Source of the DNA: Comamonas sp. | Lineage (GTDB): Bacteria > Pseudomonadota > Gammaproteobacteria > Burkholderiales > Burkholderiaceae_C | Direction of reading: 5' to 3' | Assembly: GCA_028690035.1 (NCBI GenBank) | Contig: JAQVCA010000004.1 | Location: 219,937-283,936 of the forward strand | Length of the DNA: 64,000 nt | Part shown: positions 45,461-54,858 of the stretch, one piece after another | How the letters are laid out: the number at the start of each line of letters is the position of its first letter | Numbering within the stretch: position 1 is the stretch's first letter | The notes under the pieces: model-generated | Database searches by the model: none | Told to the model about the DNA's origin: nothing | The model's input: only the letters and a program-made list of their open reading frames with translations | Made by a program: the position numbers and the translations under genes

Positions 45461-46443
45461 GAGGACTTTCCATCAAGGCACATGGACTGGGGCAAAAATT
45501 GCTTGAATTTTTCACGCATGGCAAAATTTATCTGTTGCACCTGAGGCGTAGGCAGCTGGTCCAGACTTTGCATGCAGCCATACTTGATTTTTTCATTTTT
45601 TATTTTCATCAAAAAATCCTGCACGCCTTGCAGATTTTTCAGATAGGCCACAGGCACATCGGGCTGCAGCAGGGCTTCGTTATTTTTTATTTTCAGATGC
45701 CCTGCAAGCGCCACCGGGTTCAGCTGATCAATACTTCTGAAACGATGCTGTATTTGGCGCTGCAATACCTCGGGGCGTTGCTGAAAAAACCGGGCCAGCA
45801 CATCTTTATCCATGATATGCGGGTGGTGGTGGACTTTGAAAAACTTTTTCAAACCCACCGCCTCTGCGCTCAACATTTGCGACACGGTGTGTTTGGCTGC
45901 TGGTTTTTTTGAAAAAATATTTGCAATCGCCCGCCTGACCCCTGTTTTTATTTTTATGGGCAAGCTATTTGCCCAATGACCACGGAGCACTACTTTTTCT
46001 GTACGGATAAAGTCTTCTGTGCTGGCGGGCGCATTGAAGAAAAAATCATCATTCAAATACAGGAAATATCGGGACAGGCCTTTAATTTTCCACAACAGAC
46101 TTTCAATCGAAAGCGAATTGAAGGTGGGGTAAAACTCCTCGCATCCTTCAAATATTTCTTTGTGATCAATGATTTTTATTTTCTCTGGGTCGCACAGCCC
46201 CTGTTCATGAAACTCATGCAGGTGTGCGGGAACCTGTCCATCGGTCACGACAAAAATCGTGCCGCAAAATGGCACGTACTGCAGGATGGAGGCAATGCAG
46301 AAATAAATCTCCTGGTTGCTGGCAAATCGCGTGGCGTCTGCGGCGGCGGCCGTCTCGCTTTCGCCCGCATACGGGGCACGGCGGCGCGCCCACGCCGGGT
46401 CGCTGCCATCCACCCAGGCAATCACGATGTCCATTTTTTGCAT
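45457..46443 (-). CDS. Stealth family sugar-phosphotransferase
   Basis: A 328-residue protein with the Stealth conserved regions in order: CR1 'DIVIAWVDGSDPAW' (5-18), CR2 'YFLYLNDDFFF' (126-136), CR3 around 'HHHPHIMDKDVLARFF', and CR4 near residues 240-255. Family members transfer hexose 1-phosphate from UDP-hexose to make phosphodiester-linked capsules, or act on LPS core. ATG 46443 has GGGAGGG upstream; a 20-codon longer frame adds unrelated residues. First gene of the Stealth-GT25-GT25-ligase operon. Confidence 0.9.
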   Translation of the reverse strand: MQKMDIVIAWVDGSDPAWARRRAPYAGESETAAAADATRFASNQEIYFCIASILQYVPFCGTIFVVTDGQVPAHLHEFHEQGLCDPEKIKIIDHKEIFEGCEEFYPTFNSLSIESLLWKIKGLSRYFLYLNDDFFFNAPASTEDFIRTEKVVLRGHWANSLPIKIKTGVRRAIANIFSKKPAAKHTVSQMLSAEAVGLKKFFKVHHHPHIMDKDVLARFFQQRPEVLQRQIQHRFRSIDQLNPVALAGHLKIKNNEALLQPDVPVAYLKNLQGVQDFLMKIKNEKIKYGCMQSLDQLPTPQVQQINFAMREKFKQFLPQSMCLDGKSS

Positions 46444-46617
46444 TGCTGTGCCCTCCCGCACTGGCTGGAAAAAAGAAAACCGCACCCCCGTCATGCACGT
46501 CATGCCATGCGAGGTGTGCGATTTTTTCTGTGCTGTCGTGGTGTGTTGTGATGGTGTCGTGCTGGTGCGCTCAGGGGCGTGGCCCGCACCCTGCTCGGGC
46601 GGGCCAGTCCCTGCGGC

Positions 46618-46827
46618 TCAATGCCCGCCCTTGAACACTTCGCCGGCCTTGAGCTGGTACACCGTGCCGCAGTAGGGGCACTTGCCCTGGCCGTCGTGGC
46701 CCACGTCGATATAGACGCGCGGGTGGCTGTTCCACAGTTTCATGTCGGCTTTGGGGTGGGGGCAGTAGAAATCGCCTGCGGGGTTGAGGTCGTGGGCGGT
46801 CAGCTCGACGGCAGCGGTGGTGGTCAT
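46618..46827 (-). CDS. Zinc-finger domain protein (zf-CHCC)
   Basis: A 69-residue protein with the CHCC zinc pattern: Cys-x-His in 'FYCPHPKADMKLW', then 'HPRVYID' and 'GKCPYCGTVY'. It resembles the NDUFS6-type domain found as a stand-alone protein next to metabolic genes in Burkholderiales. Function unknown. ATG 46827 is chosen because the frame upstream is not conserved in style. Confidence 0.8.
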   Translation of the reverse strand: MTTTAAVELTAHDLNPAGDFYCPHPKADMKLWNSHPRVYIDVGHDGQGKCPYCGTVYQLKAGEVFKGGH

Positions 46828-46915
46828 GGGGGTGTCTCTTTCTGGATCTGGGGATGGATACGGTTTGCGGCGCGATTTTACGTTTACGGTGCAGCGTGCG
46901 GGCAGAGCGGCGCGC

Positions 46916-48301
46916 TCACTCCAGGGTGCGCAGCACGTGCATGGCCTCATCGACGCGCTCGACGGCGTGGAGGGTCAGGCCGGGAATGGCTTTTTTGGGC
47001 GCATTGGCCTTGGGCACGATGGCGGTGGTAAAGCCCAGTTTGGCCGCTTCTTTCAGGCGCTCCTGCCCGCGCGGGGCGGGGCGGATTTCCCCGGCCAGGC
47101 CCACTTCGCCAAAGGCAATGAAGCCGCGCGGCAGCGCTTTGCCGCGCAGGCTGCTGGTAATCGCCAGCATCACGGCCAGGTCGGCGGCCGGTTCGCTGAT
47201 GCGCACGCCGCCCACGGCGTTCACAAACACGTCCTGATCGGCGCAGGCCACACCGGCGTGGCGGCTGAGCACGGCCAGCAGCATGGCCAGGCGGTCGCGC
47301 TCCAGGCCCACGGACAGGCGACGGGGTGCGGGGCTGCCGCCATCGACCAGGGCTTGAATTTCCACCAGCAGCGGGCGCGTGCCTTCCAGGGTGACCAGCA
47401 CACAGCTGCCGGGCACCGGCTCGCTGTGCTGGCTCAAGAAAATGGCGCTGGGGTTGGAGACGCCTTTGAGGCCCTTCTCCGTCATGGCGAACACGCCAAT
47501 CTCGTTCACCGCGCCAAAGCGGTTTTTGATGGCGCGGATCAGGCGGTGCGGGCTGTGCGTGTCGCCTTCAAAGTACAGCACGGTATCGACCATGTGCTCC
47601 AGCACGCGCGGCCCGGCCAGGGCGCCTTCTTTGGTGACATGGCCGACCAGAATCACCGTGATGCCGGTGCTCTTGGCCATGCGGGTGAGGTGTGCCGCGC
47701 ATTCGCGCACCTGAGCGACCGAGCCGGGCGCGCTGCTGAGCTGGTCGGAGTACACGGTCTGGATGGAGTCGATCACCACCACCGCCGGTTGCACGGCATC
47801 CATGGTGGCCAGGATTTTTTCCAGCTGGATTTCGGCCAGCAAATTGACCTGGCTGCCATCAATGCCCAGGCGGCGCGAGCGCAGCGCCACCTGCGCGCCA
47901 CTTTCTTCGCCCGTCACATACAGCGTGGGCAGGCCGCTGCGCTGCAGGGCATCCAGCGCTTGCAGCAGCAGGGTGGATTTGCCAATGCCGGGGTCGCCGC
48001 CGATCAGCACCACGCCGCCTTCGACCACGCCGCCGCCCAGCACGCGATCCAGCTCAGACAGGCCACTGGGTGTGCGCGCGATGTCTTGCGCCTCGATGGC
48101 GGCCAGGGGCGTGACGGGTTGGGCGTTGGCCAGACCGGCGTAGCCTTGCGGCGCGCCCAGGCGGTTTTTGCCGCCACTGGCGCTGTCGGGCACGGACTCG
48201 ATCAGGCTGTTCCAGGCGCCGCAGCCGGGGCATTTGCCCAGCCAGCGCGGGCTGGTGGCACCGCAGGCGTTGCAGGTGAACAGGGTTTTTTCTTTGGCCA
48301 C
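46916..48301 (-). CDS. radA: DNA repair protein RadA/Sms
   Basis: A 461-residue RecA-like ATPase that helps branch migration during recombinational repair. The N-terminal zinc finger has C10, C13, C24 and C27, Walker A 'GGDPGIGKST' spans 101-110, and the RadA-specific 'KNRFGAVNEIGVF' lies near 267-279, before the Lon-like C-terminal domain (about 300-461). Length is normal. Confidence 0.97.
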   Translation of the reverse strand: MAKEKTLFTCNACGATSPRWLGKCPGCGAWNSLIESVPDSASGGKNRLGAPQGYAGLANAQPVTPLAAIEAQDIARTPSGLSELDRVLGGGVVEGGVVLIGGDPGIGKSTLLLQALDALQRSGLPTLYVTGEESGAQVALRSRRLGIDGSQVNLLAEIQLEKILATMDAVQPAVVVIDSIQTVYSDQLSSAPGSVAQVRECAAHLTRMAKSTGITVILVGHVTKEGALAGPRVLEHMVDTVLYFEGDTHSPHRLIRAIKNRFGAVNEIGVFAMTEKGLKGVSNPSAIFLSQHSEPVPGSCVLVTLEGTRPLLVEIQALVDGGSPAPRRLSVGLERDRLAMLLAVLSRHAGVACADQDVFVNAVGGVRISEPAADLAVMLAITSSLRGKALPRGFIAFGEVGLAGEIRPAPRGQERLKEAAKLGFTTAIVPKANAPKKAIPGLTLHAVERVDEAMHVLRTLE

Positions 48302-48316
48302 AGGTATGAAAAAAGG

Positions 48317-48392
48317 AGCTGCTCGCGCTCATTCAGTAAGATTTTCAGGCCATTAACTGCCTGAAATGCTTATGTATTGAGCGGTAGCAGCT
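48317..48392. repeat. Long imperfect palindrome between radA and hemB
   Basis: Arms 48317-48340 and 48369-48392 match at 18 of 24 positions when inverted, each ending in an 'agctgct'-type end of the dispersed repeat. Inside is a perfect stem tttcaggc (48343-48350) / gcctgaaa (48359-48366). It looks like two dispersed-repeat copies head to head. Confidence 0.7.
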
Positions 48393-48405
48393 ATGGTTTT
48401 AGGGG

Positions 48406-49587
<1,182 letters not shown>

Positions 49588-49646
49588 TCTGGGTTTTTGG
49601 GCTGCGCCCAGCTGCCCGCCATGCGCCCACGTACACTGCTGGCCCT

Positions 49647-50069
49647 ATGTTGTGGGTCAAAGCTTTTCATATTGTTTTCGTGGCCAGCTGGTTTGCCGGC
49701 TTGTTCTATCTGCCACGGATTTACGTCAATCTGGCCATGGTGCCTCCAGGCTCTGTAGCAGAACGTGAGCGCCTACTGCTCATGGCGCGCAAGCTGCTGC
49801 GCTTTACCTCGCTGCTGTCCATCCCAGCCTTGGGGCTGGGCTTGTGGCTGTGGTTGCAGTGGTGGTGGGCTGTGCCGGGGGGCTGGCTGCATGCCAAGCT
49901 GGTGCTGGTGCTGGCGGCCTTTGCCTACCACGGGATGTGCGCACGTATGCTGCGCCAGATACAGGCGGGGCAGAACATGCGCAGCCATGTCTGGTACCGC
50001 TGGTTCAATGAGATTCCAGTGCTGTTGCTGACGGCGATTGTGATTTTGGTGGTGGTCAAACCCTTTTAA
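49647..50069 (+). CDS. hemJ: Protoporphyrinogen IX oxidase HemJ
   Basis: A 140-residue membrane protein of the HemJ (UPF0093) family with four helices. The opening 'MLWVKAFHIVFVASWFAGLFYLPRIYVN' region (split here by its conserved H8) and the later 'KLVLVLAAFAYHG' and 'RWFNEIPVL' are family features. It performs the penultimate step of haem synthesis, which fits its place beside hemB. ATG 49647 is the homology start; the frame stays open upstream through the terminator. Confidence 0.9.
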   Translation: MLWVKAFHIVFVASWFAGLFYLPRIYVNLAMVPPGSVAERERLLLMARKLLRFTSLLSIPALGLGLWLWLQWWWAVPGGWLHAKLVLVLAAFAYHGMCARMLRQIQAGQNMRSHVWYRWFNEIPVLLLTAIVILVVVKPF

Positions 50070-50086
50070 GGCGCTGCGGGCCGGGC

Positions 50087-51190
50087 ATGCTGCACAGGTC
50101 TTCGGCCTGGCCCTTGGCGCTGCTGTATGCAGTGCTGATTGCGTTCGCTAGCCTGTTCCCGTTTTCAGGGTGGCGCGATCAGGAGCTGTCGTGGTGGGCC
50201 ATCCTCACGCAGCCGCTGCCGCCCCAGTATTGGACGGGGTTTGATGTGGGCAGCAACGTGGCCGGCTATGTGCCACTGGGCTTTTTGCTGGGCCTGGGTA
50301 TGGTGCGTGCGGGAGCAGCGCATCGGGCCATTGCGCTGGCCTGGCTGCTGGGCACGCTGTGGTCGCTGACCATGGAGAGTGTGCAGTTGTACCTGCCCCG
50401 GCGGGTGCCTTCCAATCTGGATCTGTGCCTAAACAGTGCTGGAGCGGTACTGGGGGGCGCACTGGCCTGGCTGCTGCACCGACTGGGTGGCGTGCAGCGC
50501 TGGGAGACGTTTCGTGAACGTTGGTTTGGTAGTGCCGGGCAAAGCGGTGGCGTGGCCCTGCTGCTGCTGTGGCCCTGGGCGTTGTTGTTTCCGGCAGTGC
50601 TGCCGCTGGGGCTGGGGCAAATCTGGCCGCGCCTGCTCCAGCAGCTGCAGGACTGGCTGACCGGCACCCCTTTTGCAGCATGGCTGCCCGCTGCCCCCAC
50701 CCCGGGGGTCACGCTGGCGCCGCTGAGCGCGCTGTTCTATGTGGCCATTGGTCTGTTGGTGCCTTGTCTGCTGGGGCATGTGCTGGTGGCGCATATCGGG
50801 CGGCGCATGGTGCTCAGTGTGCTGCTGGCGCTGGTGGCCGTGGCGGTTTCGGCGCTATCGACCGCACTGGGCTATGGCCCGGCGCAGGCCTGGGCCTGGG
50901 TGAGTCTGCCGGTGACACTGGGCGGGGCGCTGGGCCTGGGCGCCGCACTGGGGCTGGCGCTGCTGCGCTGGCAGTGGAGTGCTGTGGTGCTGCTGCTGGG
51001 CCTGATGCTGCAGTTGCATGGCTTGAACCACATGCCCCCCAGCCCCTACTTTGCGCAGACGCTACAGACTTGGGAGCAAGGACGCTTTGTGCAGTTTTAC
51101 GGTTTGGGCCAATGGCTGGGCTGGCTCTGGCCTTATGCCACCTTGGTGTATGTGGCTGCGCGGCTGACCCGGCGGCCACAGGCCTCCTAA
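50087..51190 (+). CDS. VanZ family membrane protein
   Basis: A 367-residue protein with about eight membrane helices. The N-terminal half is a VanZ-like domain ('NVAGYVPLGFLLGLGM', 'MESVQLYLPRRVPSNLDLCLNSAGAVLG'); the C-terminal half has extra helices. The function of chromosomal VanZ-like proteins is not established, and a glycopeptide-resistance role cannot be assumed. It lies 18 bases after hemJ, and its stop touches the ferredoxin gene. Confidence 0.85.
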   Translation: MLHRSSAWPLALLYAVLIAFASLFPFSGWRDQELSWWAILTQPLPPQYWTGFDVGSNVAGYVPLGFLLGLGMVRAGAAHRAIALAWLLGTLWSLTMESVQLYLPRRVPSNLDLCLNSAGAVLGGALAWLLHRLGGVQRWETFRERWFGSAGQSGGVALLLLWPWALLFPAVLPLGLGQIWPRLLQQLQDWLTGTPFAAWLPAAPTPGVTLAPLSALFYVAIGLLVPCLLGHVLVAHIGRRMVLSVLLALVAVAVSALSTALGYGPAQAWAWVSLPVTLGGALGLGAALGLALLRWQWSAVVLLLGLMLQLHGLNHMPPSPYFAQTLQTWEQGRFVQFYGLGQWLGWLWPYATLVYVAARLTRRPQAS

Positions 51191-51191
51191 A

Positions 51192-51560
51192 ATGCCCCGC
51201 ATGAATGCGCCCATCCCCCCCTCCTCCACCGAAGCGGGCTACTACCGCCACCATGTTTTTTTCTGCCTGAACGAGCGCCCCAACGGCGAAGACTGCTGTG
51301 CTTTGCACGGCGCCAAGGCCGGGTTCGATTACTGCAAGCGTGCGGTACAGGCCGCCGGTCTGTCTGGGCCGGGTCAGGTGCGCGTGAACAAGGCAGGCTG
51401 CCTGGATCGCTGCTCGGCCGCACCCGTGCTGGTGATTTATCCAGAGGCCGTCTGGTACACCTTTATCGACGAAAGCGACATCGACGAGATCATCGAGTCG
51501 CACCTGAAGCAGGGCAAGGTGGTCGAGCGCTTGCTGATTCCGGCGCACATGGGCCGCTAA
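51192..51560 (+). CDS. Thioredoxin-fold [2Fe-2S] ferredoxin
   Basis: A protein of about 119-122 residues. Counting from ATG 51201, cluster-type cysteines are C22, C32 or C33, C67 and C71 ('CLNERPNGEDCC', 'GCLDRCSAAP'), the pattern of thioredoxin-like [2Fe-2S] ferredoxins, with 'VLVIYPEAVWYTFID' closing the fold. The electron partner is unknown. ATG 51192 and 51201 are both possible starts. The alpha/beta hydrolase follows after one dispersed repeat. Confidence 0.87.
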   Translation: MPRMNAPIPPSSTEAGYYRHHVFFCLNERPNGEDCCALHGAKAGFDYCKRAVQAAGLSGPGQVRVNKAGCLDRCSAAPVLVIYPEAVWYTFIDESDIDEIIESHLKQGKVVERLLIPAHMGR

Positions 51561-51570
51561 AATTTTATTG

Positions 51571-51618
51571 TTTTTGGCCAGAAACGCTTGCTACACAAGC
51601 GGTTCCAGCTATGCTTTT
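51571..51618. repeat. Dispersed intergenic repeat
   Basis: It contains 'aaacgcttgctacacaagcg' then 'gttccagctat': a short stem (cgcttg / caagcg) plus the common end. Located between the ferredoxin and hydrolase genes. Confidence 0.65.
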
Positions 51619-51638
51619 ATTTGTTTTGTACTACAGCC

Positions 51639-52265
51639 ATGATTGCTCACACTGAACCAATCACCCTCGACGGCATGGTCGGCCCGCTGGAGGCGCTGCG
51701 CAATCGCCCCGCCGGCAGCGCACGCGGCGTAGCCGTGGTGGCGCACCCGCACCCTTTATTTGGCGGCACCATGCACAACAAGGTGGTGCAGACCATCACG
51801 CGTGCCTTGGTGCAGGCGGGCTGGGAGACGGTGCGCTTCAACTTTCGCGGCGTGGGTGCCAGCGCCGGTGAACACGACCAGGGCCGGGGCGAGTTGCAAG
51901 ATTTGCTGGCCGTCGTGCAGCAGGTCGCACCCAGTGGGCCGCTGGCGTTGGCAGGTTTCTCGTTCGGCGCCTTTGTCACCACGCACGCGGTGCAGGCGTT
52001 GTGGGCGCCTGAGCGCTTGCAAAAAATTGTGTTGGTGGGAACCGCTGCCAGTCGCTTTGATCCAGCCCCCTTGCCCCCCGACAGCCACGAGCGCGCCTTG
52101 GTGCTGCACGGCGAGCAGGACGACACCGTGCCGCTGGCCAGCGTCATGGATTGGGCGCGCCCGCAGGTGCTGCCAGTGACGGTGGTGCCCGGTGGGGAGC
52201 ATTTCTTTCATGGCCAACTGCCTTTACTCAAGAGCCTGGTGCTGCGCCACCTGAGTGCGCCCTGA
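51639..52265 (+). CDS. Alpha/beta hydrolase
   Basis: A 208-residue serine hydrolase of the small prokaryotic esterase-like group. 'VVAHPHPLFGGTMHNKVVQ' carries the oxyanion-side HPHP motif, the nucleophile elbow is 'GFSFGA', the acid is in 'GEQDDTVP', and the catalytic His is in 'GGEHFFHG'. The substrate is unknown. ATG 51639 lies after the repeat; upstream codons overlap the repeat and are unlikely to be translated. Confidence 0.88.
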   Translation: MIAHTEPITLDGMVGPLEALRNRPAGSARGVAVVAHPHPLFGGTMHNKVVQTITRALVQAGWETVRFNFRGVGASAGEHDQGRGELQDLLAVVQQVAPSGPLALAGFSFGAFVTTHAVQALWAPERLQKIVLVGTAASRFDPAPLPPDSHERALVLHGEQDDTVPLASVMDWARPQVLPVTVVPGGEHFFHGQLPLLKSLVLRHLSAP

Positions 52266-52303
52266 GCGCACCTGTTTTGAGCAGGCTACGGCCTTGTTCT
52301 ACG

Positions 52304-52331
52304 GCCTGCCGCTGTGCAGGCTTTGTTTTTT
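52304..52331 (+). terminator. Terminator of the hydrolase transcript
   Basis: Stem gcctgc / gcaggc (52304-52309, 52316-52321) with a 6-base loop, then a T-rich tail of ten bases with one G. Confidence 0.75.
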
Positions 52332-52348
52332 GATTACGTGATTCTGTG

Positions 52349-53539
52349 ATGTTGATGAAAACTTTGTCCAACCGCATGCGCAGCCTGGCCTTGACCGCTG
52401 CGCTTTCGCCCCTGCTGCTGACCGCGTTGTCGGCCCACGCCCAGATTGCCACGCTGCAGCCCCCAGAAATTGCCGCGCCCAACTACATGCTGCTGGATGT
52501 GACGGCCAACCAAGTGCTGGCCTCCAAGGATGTCGATGCGCAGATCGAGCCAGCGTCGCTGACCAAGCTGATGACCGCTTACCTCGTGTTTGACGCCTTG
52601 CGTGCCAAGAAAATCACGCTGGAGCAGCGCCTGCCGGTGAGCGAGCGTGCCTGGAAAATGCCCGGCTCGCGCATGTTCATTGACCCCAAGATGCAAGTGC
52701 CGGTGGATGACCTGATCAAGGGCATGATCGTGCAGTCCGGCAACGACGCCACCATGGCTTTGGCCGAGGGCGTAGGCGGCAGTCAGGAAAACTTTGTGCG
52801 CCTGATGAATGAGCAGGCCAAGGCCCTGGGTATGAGCGGCACCAGCTACCGCAACCCCGAAGGGCTGACCGAGCCAGGCCACCTGACCACGGCACGCGAC
52901 CTGTCTATCCTGTCGATGCGTTTGATGCGCGACTTCCCACAGTACATGCACTACTACGCCACCAAGGAATACCGCTATGAAGGCACGCCGTCTTCCAACA
53001 GCAAAAACCGCAACCTATTGCTGTTTCGTGATCCCAGCGTGGATGGTCTGAAAACCGGCCACACCAATGCGGCGGGCTACTGCTTGGTGGCCACTGCGCA
53101 GCGCGAGATGCCCAACGTCGGGGGGCGCCGCCTGCTGTCGATCGTGTTGGGCGCCAGCAGTGAGAACGCCCGCGCCAATGAAAGCCAGAAGCTGCTCAAC
53201 TGGGGTTACACCGCCTACGATGGGGTCAAACTGTTCGAGGCGGGTCAAGCCATGGAAGAAGCTCCGATGTGGAAGGGCAGCCAAAGCACCATCAAACTGG
53301 GACGCGAGGCGGCCACTGTGGTCACGGTGCCGGGCGGCAGCAGCGGCAAACTGAGCACGCGCATTGAGCGCCAGGAGCCGCTGGTGGCGCCCATCGCCAA
53401 AGGTCAGCAAGTGGGCACGCTGCATGTGCTGCTGGGCCAGGACAGCGTGGCGCAGCTGCCCGTGTTTGCCTTGGAAGAGGTGCCCGAGGGCAGCTTCCTG
53501 CGCCGCGCTTGGGACGCCATCCGCCTGTGGGTGCGTTGA
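52349..53539 (+). CDS. D-alanyl-D-alanine carboxypeptidase (PBP5/6 type)
   Basis: A protein of about 396 residues. A signal peptide ends near 'SAHAQ', then the low-molecular-mass PBP domain has S70-L-T-K73, S130-G-N132 and K235-T-G237, and a C-terminal beta domain with a final amphipathic stretch ('FLRRAWDAIRLWV') anchors it to the periplasmic face of the inner membrane. It trims the terminal D-Ala of pentapeptides. Starts at GTG 52346, ATG 52349 or ATG 52355 are possible; no Shine-Dalgarno decides. Confidence 0.94.
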   Translation: MLMKTLSNRMRSLALTAALSPLLLTALSAHAQIATLQPPEIAAPNYMLLDVTANQVLASKDVDAQIEPASLTKLMTAYLVFDALRAKKITLEQRLPVSERAWKMPGSRMFIDPKMQVPVDDLIKGMIVQSGNDATMALAEGVGGSQENFVRLMNEQAKALGMSGTSYRNPEGLTEPGHLTTARDLSILSMRLMRDFPQYMHYYATKEYRYEGTPSSNSKNRNLLLFRDPSVDGLKTGHTNAAGYCLVATAQREMPNVGGRRLLSIVLGASSENARANESQKLLNWGYTAYDGVKLFEAGQAMEEAPMWKGSQSTIKLGREAATVVTVPGGSSGKLSTRIERQEPLVAPIAKGQQVGTLHVLLGQDSVAQLPVFALEEVPEGSFLRRAWDAIRLWVR

Positions 53540-53569
53540 TTGCGCCTGTCGCACCGCTCAGATCACACG

Positions 53570-53607
53570 CTGTAGCAGCTTGTCAGGACATGCGCAAGCT
53601 GCTACAG
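53570..53607. terminator. Perfect 13-bp inverted repeat after the carboxypeptidase gene
   Basis: ctgtagcagcttg (53570-53582) and caagctgctacag (53595-53607) with a 12-base loop. A T-containing stretch (cttttc) follows, so it may act as terminator between the carboxypeptidase gene and the str operon; it also resembles the dispersed repeat's agctgct end. Confidence 0.55.
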
Positions 53608-53691
53608 TGGCGGGCTTTTCGGAATTTTCCGAAGGGATTCACGTTTTCGCTTTTTAAGCAATTCACGGTTTCACGTTGAGGGACGTCATAC

Positions 53692-54069
53692 ATGCCAACC
53701 ATTAACCAACTCGTGCGCCAGGGCCGCGCGGTCGAAGTTGTCAAATCCAAAAGCCCTGCTATGGAAAACTGCCCCCAGCGTCGTGGCGTGTGTACCCGTG
53801 TGTACACCACGACGCCCAAGAAGCCCAACTCCGCTTTGCGTAAGGTTGCCAAGGTGCGCCTGACCAACGGTTTTGAGGTCATCTCCTACATCGGCGGTGA
53901 AGGCCACAACCTGCAAGAGCACAGCGTCGTGCTGGTGCGCGGCGGTCGTGTGAAGGACTTGCCCGGTGTGCGTTACCACATCGTGCGCGGTTCGCTGGAC
54001 CTGCAAGGCGTGAAAGACCGCAAGCAGTCGCGCTCCAAGTACGGTGCCAAGAAGCCCAAGGCCAAGTAA
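53692..54069 (+). CDS. rpsL: 30S ribosomal protein S12
   Basis: 125 residues, the family length. '[14 protein letters not shown]' includes K43-K44 of the decoding loop, and '[13 protein letters not shown]' has the second conserved lysine, so the residues changed in streptomycin-resistant mutants are wild type. First gene of the str operon; ATG 53692 has GAGGGA upstream. Confidence 0.98.
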   Translation: MPTINQLVRQGRAVEVVKSKSPAMENCPQRRGVCTRVYTTTPKKPNSALRKVAKVRLTNGFEVISYIGGEGHNLQEHSVVLVRGGRVKDLPGVRYHIVRGSLDLQGVKDRKQSRSKYGAKKPKAK

Positions 54070-54240
54070 GCCCTGCGCTTTTGCACAGAAATTTTCGGTG
54101 CTGCTGTGCCGCGTGGCGCGGTGTGCAGCGTAGTGACCCCAAACGCAGGTGTTCTGCGCGGGTCGAGTAAGTGGGAGTCCAAGGTTTGGCTCTCGCGGTA
54201 CCTGAAATGGTGCCAACTGAAGCAAAGATAGAGGTAAAAA

Positions 54241-54714
54241 ATGCCACGTCGTCGCGAAGTCCCCAAACGTGAAATCCTGCCGGATCCCAAGTTCGGCAAC
54301 GTCGAGCTGTCCAAATTCATGAACGTGATCATGGAAGGCGGCAAAAAAGCAGTGGCCGAGCGCATCATTTACGGCGCTCTGGAACTGATCGAGAAAAAGC
54401 AACCTGAAAAGAATGCCCTGGAGGTGTTCACCACGGCCATCAACAACGTCAAGCCCATGGTGGAAGTGAAATCCCGCCGCGTGGGTGGCGCCAACTACCA
54501 AGTGCCGGTGGAAGTGCGTCCCGTGCGCCGTCTGGCCTTGTCCATGCGCTGGCTGAAAGAAGCTGCCCGCAAGCGCAGCGAAAAGTCTATGGCCCAGCGC
54601 CTGGCCAACGAGCTGATGGAAGCCACCGAAGGTCGTGGTGGCGCCATGAAAAAGCGTGACGAAGTGCACCGCATGGCCGAAGCCAACAAGGCATTCAGCC
54701 ACTTCCGCTTCTAA
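54241..54714 (+). CDS. rpsG: 30S ribosomal protein S7
   Basis: 157 residues, beginning '[18 protein letters not shown]'. It nucleates the 30S head and, with S12, contacts the exit-site region. The 171-base gap after rpsL is longer than usual in this operon and has no gene. Confidence 0.98.
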   Translation: MPRRREVPKREILPDPKFGNVELSKFMNVIMEGGKKAVAERIIYGALELIEKKQPEKNALEVFTTAINNVKPMVEVKSRRVGGANYQVPVEVRPVRRLALSMRWLKEAARKRSEKSMAQRLANELMEATEGRGGAMKKRDEVHRMAEANKAFSHFRF

Positions 54715-54858
54715 AAAAGCTCACCGCCCCGAAGGGTCCCCAGGTCGCTCGCAAATCCTTGCCGGCGGCCTTGTTTGGACTTTGGGGCTATCTTTTGCAG
54801 CTGCCGCCGCAGCATCGCCCCGCGGCAGCCACTTCCATACGATCATCAAGGATCCATC

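Noticed and set aside
46784..48364. A 526-codon plus-strand open frame opposite radA
   Set aside because: The minus strand encodes RadA with zinc finger, Walker A and KNRFG; the other strand has no recognisable feature.
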